A stretch of DNA of 64,000 bases from positions 687,940 through 751,939 of the forward strand of contig JAAOMT010000436.1 of the NCBI GenBank assembly GCA_016748015.1. The letters are read 5' to 3'. Below, piece by piece: positions 11,690 to 23,008 of the stretch (position 1 is its first letter; each line of letters starts with the position of its first letter). The notes under the pieces were generated by a model that was not told the DNA's origin, did not search any database, and saw nothing but the letters and a program-made list of their open reading frames with translations. The position numbers and the translations under genes are program-made. Origin of the DNA: Geosiphon pyriformis. Taxonomy: Eukaryota; Glomeromycota; Glomeromycetes; Archaeosporales; Geosiphonaceae.

Positions 11690-12295
11690 AGAGTTTGATT
11701 TTTGTAAAAAAATTTTGCTTGACCAGATTGTGGTTTAAAAGTTTTTGACAGGATCTTGTTTTATATTTTTTTCTATGATTGTGGAATTTTTTTTCTTATG
11801 TTTGTCAAATATTGGTCTATACACACTTTTTGTAAAGACTTTGTATTTAAGAATTAATATGATAAAACTGTACAGATGTTTGAAGATCATAAGAAGACTG
11901 TTTAAATTTTGGTTGATTTTGTATGTAGTTTGGGTAAATAGTATTATTTTAATTTATAGAAGTTCAGATCTAAATACAAGACAAATATAAAAAAATGTGA
12001 TTTGGTCAATAATTTTAAAATAGTACTTATTGTATTTGGTAATTTGGTGTCAAGTTTATTAAATAGAATAATTAGATTAATTAATATTAATAAGTTTTTT
12101 GAAATTAGCTTTGATTTTTGCAAACTTTGCTTGTTTTATTTTGGTCTGAATAGTAATGTAATAGTTTATATAAGAGCTTAGTATTGTTTTAATTGGTTTG
12201 AGTAACTGGTTACATGTAATAAAAACATAAATTGCATATAGCTAAAATTCTTAGTTTTGACTTTGTATACTAAATAGTAATTGAACTGTATTTAT
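11690..12295 (+). mobile_element. LINE 3' fragment (C-terminal region and 3' tail)
   Basis: Reading + across stops gives CKDFVFKNWYDKTVQMFED, then KFRSKYKTNIKKCDLVNNF, and ends SFDFCKLCLFYFGLNSNVIV with a stop near 12181. The following 3' tail matches 3327-3420 base for base in many places. It is the same LINE family as copy A, 5'-truncated and inactive. Confidence 0.75.
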
Positions 12296-12299
12296 TAAA

Positions 12300-13530
12300 T
12301 CTTAATAAAAAATATATATATAATATTTTTAATATAATATTTTTTAAGTTAATATTAATTATAAAAGTTTAATAATATCAAAGTTATTATAAATATACAA
12401 ATATCTAAAACATATTTTAAAATTAATAAAATTATTTATAATTTAACTAATATTAAAAAAACCAAATTTAATATTTTAATATTAATATTTAAGCCAAAAC
12501 ATGAAAAAAATACAGCTGTTTTACTATTTATAACAGATATACTTAGTAATTTTAAAAAACCATTAGTAAATATATTTATAATTTTTAATTTTTTACTTAT
12601 TAAACTCATATTAATAACAATAAAATTAACCAATCTATATATATTATTAAGATAAAAATCACAAAACTAAGATAAATTAACACTACTAAAAACTTTTTAC
12701 TTTAAAAAATAAATTACTTAAACACAAAACTTTTAAAATCTAGTTTTTTCTAATAATAAAAACACTTCTAATTAAAATACACATTTTTTTGTTTAACAAT
12801 TGTTTAATAAATGCAATTCCAAATTTTTTTAAAAAGCAAAAAACATCAAAAAAACAGAAGTATTCAAAATAATTAAAATTAGTATATTATCAATAAAATA
12901 AAAAGTATTAAGCATATTATTAGTAAAAAAATATTATAATCCAAAAAGATTTTTGTAATACTAACCAAAAATTGTTCTTAAAGTTAATTTTTAATTTAAT
13001 AAGATATTGCAAAGAATATTTTAATATCCAATTAAGTATTTGTAAGTTCAAACTACAATAATTAAAAAGCCTATTTAAAATGTTTTTTATGTTTAAAAAA
13101 ACCACTACAAAAACCATTTTACTTTTTGTTTGAATTTGCTCAAATATTTTTAAATTATAAAAAAAAGATAATAGATGGCTTCATTGAAAAAATTATTAAA
13201 CAATCCAGCTTTTAATTTTAAGTCTTTTTTAATAATAATGTTCTATTTATTGTATACACTCTTCGAAATAAAGCTAAATTGAGACCTATAACTTATAATG
13301 AACTGTAAAACTGTTAACACTAAATAATAAAATTGTTTATTTGAAATAGCCTTTCTCAAAATCTTGTTTGAAAAAAGTCTAACATTTACATTTGTTTTAG
13401 CTAAGCTGGACTTAGTAAATAAGAAAATACCAAGATACTTATGTAATTTATTCTTTTTTGCTATTGAGATTGGGGATTTACTAATGCTTAAGAAGACAAT
13501 CTGAACTCTCTGATTGATAGAAATAGCCAC
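12300..13530 (-). mobile_element. LINE fragment, minus strand, RT to RNase H
   Basis: On - the frame 13243-13560 contains PISIAKKNKLHKYLGIFLFT, then LAKTNVNVRLFSNKILRKAI and YLVLTVLQFIISYRSQFSFI, the post-catalytic RT region of the family. Further down, 12920-13117 matches the reverse complement of 1530-1640 in copy A (thumb/linker), and 12436-12633 gives RNase H text (NIFTNGFLKLL, AVFFSCFGLN) with the first Asp lost. The 5' end near 13530 looks truncated, as is usual for LINEs. It meets the + fragment ending at 12295 tail to tail. Confidence 0.7.
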
Positions 13531-13957
13531 GGTGTTATCAACAAAAGCTCCAGTTATCAATAAAACTGCTGCATGGTTGGCTGGTTTGGTTCCTGGTAGT
13601 AATAGTTTGGTTGGGATTTCTCCTGTAGATTCAACGTAGTTTAGCCTTGGCTGGGCTTGTGTTTAATTTAGGACATTTTATGTATTAAAAAAAAATTTTA
13701 TAATAATAATAATAATAATAAATAACTTTTTTAAATATAAATCATTATTTTAATTAACTAATAATTTTAAAATAAAAATTTACAAAATTTTAGTTAATTT
13801 ATATTAATAAAAAATTATAATTGTATTTATTTATTAAAAAAGATTAATTTACGTGAAAATCTATAAATACATCAGATTTCTAAAAACGCGTCTTGTAATT
13901 AAATGTCTATGCGTATCTTCCCATTTTCAAATTTTACAAGTTCTTTTAAAGTTTATA
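13531..13957. promoter_or_regulatory. Upstream region of the fork-protein gene
   Basis: This 427-bp non-coding stretch begins with more balanced sequence (13560-13670). It then has an A-run, an (AAT)n microsatellite near 13700-13722, and an AT-rich segment. CG-containing sequence returns at about 13850. No clear TATA box can be fixed. An ATG at 13853 opens another frame and is ignored. Confidence 0.4.
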
Positions 13958-16900
13958 ATGGACCAAGACCAACTCAAAGAAACACTCCTAGCTGTCGTTC
14001 GAAACGCGTGTCTCGCTTTGGGTGAGTTTTCACTACTCTTCCCATATCCATTAGCCATTTTTCGGTCAACGCTAATTAACTTTTTGCTCATTTAAAGGTG
14101 GCAACGAAAAATCCAAAGAAAACAGCTCAGAAGAATTTTGCTATCAAATGGGTGTTGATTGTTTGGGTTAGTCTATAATAGCCCAGTCCAAATTTAACTT
14201 TTAAGCGATTACATTTTCCGGAATTATCACTGCTTTTCTTTTTAAACCCACAAACACTATTAGCTTCTTTAAGAGATATTACCAATTACATTGAATTGGA
14301 CAAAGATCTTGTAGTTTCTGAGCTTTCAAATCTTACCCTCGAAAAAGATCTGATTTCGATTCTAGAGTTAAACAAGGAAATGAAAAATAAAGTTGAACAA
14401 AATTATATTTACATCTGCGGTATAACTCTTTTACATTTTTTGAATCAAGAAGTTCCCTATTGCCTTATTTTCTAATCTCAATTCACTCACAAATTAGTCG
14501 ACTTAATCACACTAATCACTAATTCCTGCGAGAAAATCACTTCAGAAGATCTGGAAGATTGTGAACTCCTGCAGAGGAAAACACAGCAACAAGCATGCCA
14601 CGAAGCACAAATCAAATTCAAACAGACATTTATTTCATATACTTTGCCGCTGGAGATGGTGCTTCGTGTTGCATGCCAATACTTGGCAATCAATAAACTG
14701 TAGGTGATATCTCTCAATTTATTGGCTTTGAGAAGCTTTACAATATGCCGCATAAGATTTTTCTTTATGATTCAAATATATTATTTTCTTATTAAATCAC
14801 TAGGAAAAATACACAAAAAGAAATCGATAATGCGCGTAATAGTATTCAATGTTGCCTAAATTTCTTTCGAAATTTAGCTGCAATTGAAGAATCCACTTCG
14901 CTCCAAGATAATACATCTAAGCATCAGGTTCTAACAATAAAAAATTCAAACATATTGGAAGAAATAGCAAATTAACAAATCAATTTTCTTTCCAGAGTAA
15001 ATTAATTGAGTTATATAAAGAAAAACAAATATTTCGTCTTCTCATCGATCTTGCTTCTGATAACCGAAAAGTACGGGATTGGCATATCGTTATACTGGAA
15101 ATATTCTATCATCTTTTTAGTGGTATCAACCCTCAAGATCTATTTTCGGATGCCTCCACAAAGGTACAAAAGAGTTATAACCAAAATTTTTGGCGGTCAC
15201 CCATATGATAACACTTTGTTTTAGGGACCAATATCTCATTCCGAGATGAAGATTAAAGAAAGGACACAGAAGATTCATATAGGCAGGCACGGTCATTGGG
15301 GTGGGACACATAGCATGAAATTGGGCGTGAGTCAAAAATTTTTGCATTTGATTCCAAAATATTCTCAAACAAATTGGCTTTTCATATTTAATAGAAAGAC
15401 AGCTATTTCACAGTACATGGACAAACACCATCTCAGATGCCGGGTCCACAATTACCTGATATGGGTAAAAAGAAGTGGCAAAAGACCAAAATAATGGTAA
15501 ATATTCATAGAGAAACATGATAGTGTTATTGAACTAATCCAATGTTTATCTATTATAGGATGATTATGATAAAAGAAAAATGCTTACCTCCTCTGCGCTT
15601 CAATGTCTTAAAACAGTTGCCTCCGAATTTTTGGAATCTTGTGGATTTTCCAGTGAATAAGATTCTTATTTGAACATATAGTTTTTTTAAATTTAAAATA
15701 TCTGACAAAAATTTGCCAACACAGATTTAGTCTCGGAAGGAAAAAAGGCAATAGAATATGATAAGATGATTCCACAGCATCATAAATACTTTCTATATGT
15801 CGTAAGATTTTTCCTGGAAACTCACTTACTACTTTCAAAGGAACAACAAAAAAAGCAAAATTTACCTAGTGATCTTGACGCGTGTTCATATTTGGATGTC
15901 GTTTTGAAATCAAGCATTATGGAGTTGAGAGGATTTATTTTTATGCTTAAAAAAATGAGAGAATATCAGGAAGCAAAGGTGAGTTTTTAATGTTTATTAA
16001 TCTTTAATCAAAATATTTAAAAAGAGAATTTCACTCGTGTCTTTATTTTAAAAGTCATGGACGGAGTTGCACTTTTCGATCGAATGCTTCCATCAAATGG
16101 TAAATTTGACAAGGCCGTTGATAAATTGAAGTTATCTTATTTGAAAACATTTTTTATTAACCACGAATCATTTCACACAAAGCTAAATGTAGTGAAGGAA
16201 ATCGCTGAATCACCCTACGAAGATTATAATCAGCTAGCAGCCGAATTGCTCACACAAATTTTTTATGAGCAGTCTACATTTGACATGATTCTCAATTTTA
16301 TTCGGGATTACAAGACACAGTCCCTTGGGTAGGCATCCCTTAACTGTAATTGTGAATTTAACTACTATTTAAATTCTTCCTAAACCCATTCGTTTTCTCG
16401 TAGATTCCTGAATAGCCTCGTTAAAATGATTGATCTATTCATTTCTTTGCTTGAAGATTATGCAAGTCAGAGAAAGAATATGAAGATTAACAGAAAGGTA
16501 TCAAAGGGAAAAAAGAAAAGTCAGTATACAAACTTTCAAAAATTTTATTATTTCCCAAAATTAACTCACTCAAAGTTAATTCTATAAAATTACATTGTCT
16601 CGTGGCTTAGACAAGAAAGACGCGAACAGCGACTCGGAGAACGATCAAGAAGAGATAGAGGATCAAATCCAAGAAAAAAAAAATCAAGATTTGGAAAACT
16701 CCGAACGAATATTTCAATTTGAATCCTTTCAGCAAGTAATTACCTAGGCTGACTTGTTCTTCTAAGCTTAAAAGAGCGATCAAGAATAACAATAATGCCA
16801 AATTTTTAGCGGTTTGCGAGTGAGAAGATCGTCGAAATTTACTGCATCCTCTTGGAGACATATCAAGAGCTTGAGTGCCATTCTATCCAACATATTGTTA

Positions 16901-17860
16901 ACATGTTTAATCGAATAGCAATAAAGTGTAGGGGTGGCATAGGAGCATTTTTTAAGGTGAGTTTATTTCTATTGGTTTGAAGAAGATCGCGTTAACTAAT
17001 ACGGTTTGGTTTTACCACAAGTAGCTTTCAACATTGGAACTTTTTCATCGTATTCTCGGGGATCTTTCGAAAAACTCTGCTACAGAAGCTCATCTTAACC
17101 TTAAACAGTTTATTCAATTATGTGTAAGAGAGTTCTTGAAATTTGCGAAATTAGATCCTCTCCTATTGGCTAGTGTAAGTCGATAATCTTTTGACCAACT
17201 AGAAAGGAGTTAAATTATTATTATGTTCAAATTTCCTAACTAATTTTGTCGGGACAATAGATTCTTTTACCCAAAAAGTCTTCAGATTTTTTTTATAGCT
17301 CACAAGATATTGACAAAAAGGAGAAAGGGTACCATATAATTCAAACTGTCAAAAGTGATTAAAGGTATTTTCAATTAATTTGTTTTTTAACTTAGGAAGA
17401 AACCTCAGGAGCTTAAAGTAAGGCGTAAATTTGTATGGGAGGAACAAGTCCGTATTGTGGTGACTGCCCTCTTTGAGGATGAGAAAAAGGAATACTTGTT
17501 TTTCGTTGAACAGGTTAGGACCCTTTATAATTGCTTGTTGCAGACCAGTTAGTTATTCACATATCCACACTGACTACCCCTGCTTTTCTGTTTATAACAG
17601 GTGATTCATGCCTTTAAAAAAGATAGAAAGAAAATAGAGAAAAAATGGATCGACAATGAGAAAGATCCCAAATTTCATGAACGTAAGTTCCTTTTCCATG
17701 ATTGGCTTCTCCCTCATAATTAGCACTCACAATTAAATCAACAACCAATCCAACTTTTTGATAGTAATCTTGGATTGCAATGAAAAAATCATACAGACAA
17801 TCGAGAATGAAAAAATGCGATTACTTCTCAATTTACTGCAACTCAGCACTTATTATATAG
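13958..17860 (+). other. Timeless/Tof1 portion of the fork-protein gene (exons 1-19)
   Basis: Exons 1-10 (residues 1-445) hold the Timeless domain. It opens MDQDQLKETLLAVVRNACLA and continues with VDCLASLRDITNYIEL. Exons 11-15 hold SWTELHFSIECFHQM, KSYLK-type helices and MFNRIAIKCRGGIGAFFKLS. Exons 17-19 hold VFFVEQ-like text and VIHAFKKDRKKIEKKW. The start ATG at 13958 is chosen because the next residues match the usual N-terminus, and exon 1 splices in phase to LGGNEKS. It retains CG dinucleotides and balanced base use, unlike the flanking repeats. Confidence 0.88.
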
Positions 17861-20541
17861 GTATATGACGAGATACAAGTTATAGCTTCTACACAATGGT
17901 GCTTTTTTGTAACATTTCTTCATAAATAACTGTTATATCAGGAAAAGATGGAAAAGACGAAAAGAAAATTGGCATCCAACTCGATAAATCAGTTGATGTT
18001 GAACGTTTGAGAGATTATCAACGCATTATAAAGGAAACCATTGAAAAGCCTTTCAATCCTGAAGGACGTCCAGCCAAGGAGTATTTATATAAAAAACGTT
18101 CGATTAAGCCTAAGTCAAAGGCTCAAAATGCTGAAAAGCCTGACGAACAGATAAATAAGCATGAGAATGAAAAAAAACAAGAGAAATTAAACCAAGACTC
18201 GGAACACGATGATAAGTCTCAAGAAAGGCAAGAAGTGCAGCAGGAGTTGAATGCTGAACATACAATACTCATGAGCAAAGCAGGCGATGTTGAGTTGAAT
18301 ACAGCTGATACAGAATTCCCAGAAAAAGAACGGCAAGAAATGGAAAGTGAGGGGAATGATGATGACGCAACACTTATCAATGAAGTCGAAGAGATTCAAT
18401 TGAATACTCCGGAAATGAAGTCCCCAGTGGAAACTCAAGAGGCGCAACTGAAATTTAATCGTGATGATATTATACACATGAACGAAACTGGGTGTGAATT
18501 AAATATACCTAATATAGAACATTCAAGCTGCATTCAAGGTCCAGTTTTGGGTGCTAATCCTGCAAACCTATCACGTATTCATCGCGTGCCAATTTGGGAA
18601 TCTTATCGACAACAAAAGAAATCCGAGACTCGGGGGGATCTCCAATCACCTGCTGACTCAATTAAATTTGCTTTTAGTTCCAACAATTCGAATTCAGATG
18701 AAACCCATAGTGACATGTGCAAATCCAAAGAGTTCAAAACAAAAGACAGTTTTTTGGATGATATTGATTCCGATGAAAGAGAAGACTTCAGTGGGACACT
18801 AGAGTTTTCATTGGATGAAGATTATGATTCTGATTATAAGGAAAATGCTATTGAGACTTTAGATGGGTCTGAATTTGATGAAGGTTCTATCGATGTTCAA
18901 GCTCGTTATCTGGAAGATTCAGATGATATGGAAGATTTTGCAGTCGACGAAGACGAAGCAGAAGATGAAGAAGAGGAACCTGAGAGGGAAAACGAAAAGC
19001 AGTTGGAAAATTGCGAGGATTCTGATGTTGAAGAATCTGTGGATAGTACTAAGGAAGAACATCTCACGAGTATCACTTCATTAAATGAAGACATACAGAC
19101 GGAAAACAATTCAGAAAGAGATTTCGATCTCTCATCCCAAGACTCCAGGTTTGAAAATAAAGTAAAAAAATCTCTCTTTATCGAATATGAAGCGGTGGAG
19201 GAAGATGATGAATACATGGGCATGGGTGGAACAGATTGTGAAGACGATGAAGACGATGGAGAATCATTGGTTGATTTTATCACTAATGATAGACCCACAA
19301 CTCAAAATGAGTATACAACGGCGCGAAATTATTGGCAGTAAGTCTTCCAGGATAAGATCAGCCTCCATTTCAACCTTGAATCACTTTTCAATATTTTTTT
19401 CAAATTAAAAGAGAAAAAGAATTAGAGCAAGATCAAGCTGAAGTTACCGCTTTATACAAAGACATCACTACGGGTCGCCTTCGAAAAAGAACCCGTGGGG
19501 TGGAAGGGAGAATTTCTATAGATGATGATGATTCCTTTAAGCGAAAAAAGAAAAATAAAAAAATGGAGGATTCAGATGAAGAGAATTGTAAATATCTCTT
19601 AATATATATTAATTTCGAGCATCTAAAAAACTAGATAGTAATGTTATTTACCCCCAATCCCTTTGAATTATGGATAGATTCCGCCTTCATGCGAGCAGGC
19701 AAAGATGATATTAATTATGATGAAAGATTGGAGGACCTCAAATTTGGTGATATTACTTCATCACAGAATGACCAACAATCCAAAAATCAATCAATGGAAT
19801 TGTTCTGTGGCATCTTTGAAAATGAAGTGAACGATGAGTCTAGTAAACAGTATGAAAAATATGGTGGACATTTGAATACTTTTTCAAATAATGGCGAATC
19901 ATCCACATCGTGGGAATTTAATGAGGTTGTTCTTTCGTCTTTGGTTAGTAATTAAATTGATAACAAATTTTATTTTTGAGGATATAATCAGTTTCGCACA
20001 AAACTCACGTTAAATTTATTGCTTACATAGGCTGAAGAGGAAAAAATAGATGGTTTCGAAAAAGAGACCAATATTTTTTATTCTTGGGAGGCAAAATTTA
20101 AGGAAACGAATAAATTGAAGTCTTTTTCACCCGAGGTAAATGATTCACATAATTATACTGAAATTTACGCTGAATTTGTGTTATTCACAAAATTATTTAT
20201 TTTATACTAAAATATCATTAGAAGCGCAACTCTCTACTGGACATATCTCCCAGGAAACTTATTTCATTCTCAAATTTAGATGCCAAGGGTCGGCCTAATC
20301 TAGCAACTATGAAACCTGTTTTTCAGACAAAATTAAAACCAGCTTTACTAAAACCGAAAGCATTTTCTTCCGAACCACAGGCTAATCGAGTCGAAAAGGT
20401 AAGTTGAATCAATTTATCATCTTGACTGATTTATTACAAATCTCAAATATAACAAGATATTTCTAATCTTAGCAAAAACCTATAAAGCAAAAGAAAAAAG
20501 ATTACGAAGGAATGGAGAAGCTTAGGCAGGTTTTAGGCTAA
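13958..20541 (+). CDS. TOF1: Timeless/Tof1 (Swi1) fork-protection protein fused to a Mrc1/Claspin C-terminal core
   Basis: I read 25 exons: 13958-14021, 14098-14166, 14264-14419, 14498-14699, 14804-14927, 14996-15163, 15225-15326, 15395-15496, 15559-15652, 15725-15978, 16055-16328, 16404-16519, 16611-16735, 16810-16956, 17025-17174, 17261-17328, 17396-17513, 17601-17682, 17765-17860, 17942-19337, 19412-19587, 19639-19943, 20031-20135, 20222-20398, 20473-20541. All introns are GT-AG and every phase fits except one missing base in an A-run (16102-16104). The protein would be about 1579 residues. Timeless landmarks are LALGGNEKSKENSSEEF near residue 20, HIGRHGHWGGTH, LSYLKTFFINHESFHTKL, RFASEKIVEIYCILLETY and VWEEQVRIVVTALFED; GRPAKEYLYKKR (about 880) closes the Tof1 part. 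An acidic linker with SQ/TQ sites follows. Then comes a Mrc1/Claspin-like core at about 1247-1331 (EYMGMGGTD, then VTALYKDITTGRLRKR). In other fungi these are separate proteins that travel with the helicase, pause forks and relay the checkpoint signal. The role here is inferred from both families. Confidence 0.85.
19160..20541 (+). other. Mrc1/Claspin-like core and tail of the fork-protein gene
   Basis: Within exon 20, a KKSLFIEYEAVEEDDEYMGM block is followed by GGTDCEDDEDDGESLVDFI. After the splice at 19337/19412 comes EKELEQDQAEVTALYKDITT, then GRLRKRTRG and a D-rich patch. This order (E-E-D-E-aromatic, GxGGxD, acidic, basic helix, DIxxGxLRKR) is that of the Mrc1-like domain of yeast Mrc1 and Claspin. 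Exons 22-25 continue with NPFELWIDSAFM and a Lys-rich end, KKKDYEGMEKLRQVLG. SQ/TQ sites fit ATR/Mec1 targets (DKSQ, VETQ, LSSQ, PTTQ, TSSQ). Confidence 0.75.
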
Positions 20542-20898
20542 GCATATGATAAATTTTGAAAATACTTTATAAGTTTATTACAACATAATATAATATTTTT
20601 ACAATCATTATTTCTCCCATGCCAATTATGCGAGATCAAGAATTTGGAACCTTAAAAAGTTCTAGATTCCTATCACATGATCATTCCCATTAAATATGAT
20701 GAATAGTCATTGACACAGTACGATGTTGCAATCAACATTGACAATGATAAATACATTAATTATTTGTATTTGAAACATTTTTAATGATCAACATCAAATT
20801 TGTTTTTTTTTTACAATTATTTAACCAAAAGTTTTAAAAAATGAATAATCTTTCAAGCATTAGATAAAAAATTGCAAATGATTTGTAAGTTACTCATG
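20542..20898. other. Intergenic region between two convergent genes
   Basis: This 357-bp AT-rich stretch lies between the stop codons of the fork-protein gene (+) and the P450 gene (-). It presumably holds both 3' UTRs and polyadenylation signals. No gene or clear hairpin was seen. Confidence 0.6.
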
Positions 20899-22841
20899 TC
20901 AAAATAATTGTTTCTCGTAATTCACACCATCTCGCAGAAGAAATTTTAAGTTGTAATCATGGGGTAGGAAATTTAAGGAATGCCCGTGTCCCGTAAGATC
21001 AATTGCCTTGGGTCTGCCGGTCCTCAGATCAAGCTCTGGTTCAAATGAGAAGAATGCTAAAGTGTAGGCTGTGATAATTTGAATATCTCGAAGTGCCATT
21101 TCAGAGCCGGGACACCTTCGGCGACCCCGACTAAAGTTCTACACGTAATTGATGTAGTAAGTAATAAGACAACTTCAATTAAAGATTAAATTCTCAATTT
21201 GATAGCAGATTTATAAGTGGGTTCAAGGTGGCTTCAAAAAAAATAGGCATTTTTCAAATTGTAACTCACCCAAGGGTCGTAAGCATAATCAAAGTTTCTC
21301 AATTTACCATTTTCGTCGAGATATCGGTCAGGATTAAACTGGTCCGGGTTTTCATGTAATTTCGGGTTCATATGAATACCGTGAATATTCAGGACCACAA
21401 TACTACCAGCCTTGATCAGGTATCCACAGTAATTATCATCCTTCATCACTTGATGTGGAAGTGAGAAAAACGTCACCGGTCTTTTAAAATATAAGAGCAA
21501 ATGAAATATAAAAATGAAATATGGTTGTATCATATAATTTCAAGATTAAAAAATTCGCGGAATACTTGCCTATACCGTAAACTCTCTTTGACGGTAGCCT
21601 TCAAATAATGCAATTCGGACTCTTGCTCAATTTTCATAAAATTTCCTTTTCCCACCACATGATCTAATTCCGTCTGAATTTTGCGTTGCACCTCCGGATA
21701 CGTGGCCAATAATGCAAATAACCATTTTATTGATCCAATTGTGCTATGCGTGCCGGCGATAATTATATCATTGGATATGGTATTAATATCGAACCGATCA
21801 AAAACATAACTTCCTTCTTTATCCTTAATAAATTTGTGTGTAAAAGGGTCGGCCACAAGATTTTGATCCACTTTTACAGTGGTTAAAAGATGACCCACAA
21901 TACTTTGGTTACTTTCCACTCCATCCCTATCTAGATCTTTTTCAATCTGTGCTATCATCATGTCGAAAGATTCGTCGAGATCCTTACGTGTTTTTTTGGC
22001 TTGGTTTTCTAATCCGTTACCGATAATGGGAATGTAGCGGAGCCAAGGAAAGATTTCAAACGAATGACCTTTAGCTTCAATAAAGTCAAAGACTTGTTGA
22101 ATTGCTTTTTCATACAAGAGAAAAGCTGGACGGTTTTCTGGTGTTGTGACAATGCTGGGACCATAGATGATTGTCATGAAAATCGACATTATACAATGAG
22201 AAATTTGATCGACAGGGTTGAAGGGTGATTCAGAAAAATTGTGAATTCCTTTAAGGAAAATTTTCATTTGTTTATGGATAATAGGGTGGTAGGTGGTGTC
22301 AATGACACTTTGTCGAAATGCATTCGCCTCAAACATTCGCATGATTTTCCACCAGTCAGAGTACTAAGTTATCAAGATTTGAGATTGAGTCCATCAAAAA
22401 AATGAAATATCTCTTATGCTTACCGGGGCTAATGCAACGCTTTTACTTCCTCTCATAACAATCCGATTGAAAAGATAACTATCCTGCAGAAATTGAGTCA
22501 AATATGATTCATCCAATTTGAAACATTTTAATTACACATACCGGCCTCGAAGCATAAACCACTCCCCTATTCAAAAACAACTCCTTGCCAATCTCATGAT
22601 CATTCACCACGATCCATCGTTCCGCCCCCACCCTAACCTCGTAGATTGATCCATACTGATGCGCCAATTTCGTGAATCCAAGATGAAATGGAAAGCCAAT
22701 TTGGTGTAAATTGCCAATGATTGGTAATGGAATCGGAGAGGGAAGTGGTAAAGTGCCGTCAGGATGTTTTCTATTTCTCCTGAGAAAAAGAAAGTATAAA
22801 TAAACGGTGAAAAAGACGGCGAAAAGAATTAAGTTTAACAT
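20899..22841 (-). CDS. Cytochrome P450 monooxygenase, membrane-anchored
   Basis: Five exons on -: 22841-22542, 22483-22424, 22363-21570, 21480-21270 and 21138-20899, coding about 534 residues. It begins with a membrane anchor, MLNLILFAVFFTVYLYFLFL, then a basic RRNRKH and the Pro-rich hinge PLPSPIPLPIIGNLHQIG. Later motifs are I-helix IAGTHST (usual AGxDTT; Asp replaced by His), K-helix KESLR (ExxR), FNPDRY, and the haem loop FSRGRRRCPG with the Cys ligand. It would sit in the ER membrane and oxidise a lipid or other small substrate with electrons from a P450 reductase. The substrate cannot be told. An upstream ATG at 22913 is in frame, but 22841 gives the better anchor. Intron 3 uses a GC donor. 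Confidence 0.93.
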
Positions 22842-23008
22842 TTTTGGATAAAAAATTTTTCTATATAATTTGACAAAAAAAAAGTGGGCAGTCGACATTG
22901 CAAATGTCGTCACATATCTGTATATAGAAATTAGTCACGCTGGCTATGGCTTGTTGCATAGTCCATAATTACACCAATTTTCACATCTTTCGAAAACCCA
23001 ATATATTC
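22842..23008 (-). promoter_or_regulatory. P450 upstream region
   Basis: This 167-bp stretch lies between the P450 start and the hAT element. The element therefore sits close enough to influence the promoter. No definite TATA box is called. Confidence 0.35.

Noticed and set aside
13570-13660. Upstream extension on - of the LINE frame (IPTKLLLPGTKPANHAAVLL)
   Set aside because: Open, but it does not match the LINE text, so I end the LINE near 13530. I cannot name this short piece.
16099-16113. A 14-base intron in exon 11
   Set aside because: Removing GTAAATTTGACAAG would restore the frame, but 14 bases is too short for a spliceosomal intron. A missing A is simpler.
18906-19298. Ser-rich open frame of 130 codons on the - strand
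   Set aside because: It is the mirror of the Glu/Asp-rich linker of the fork-protein gene on +.
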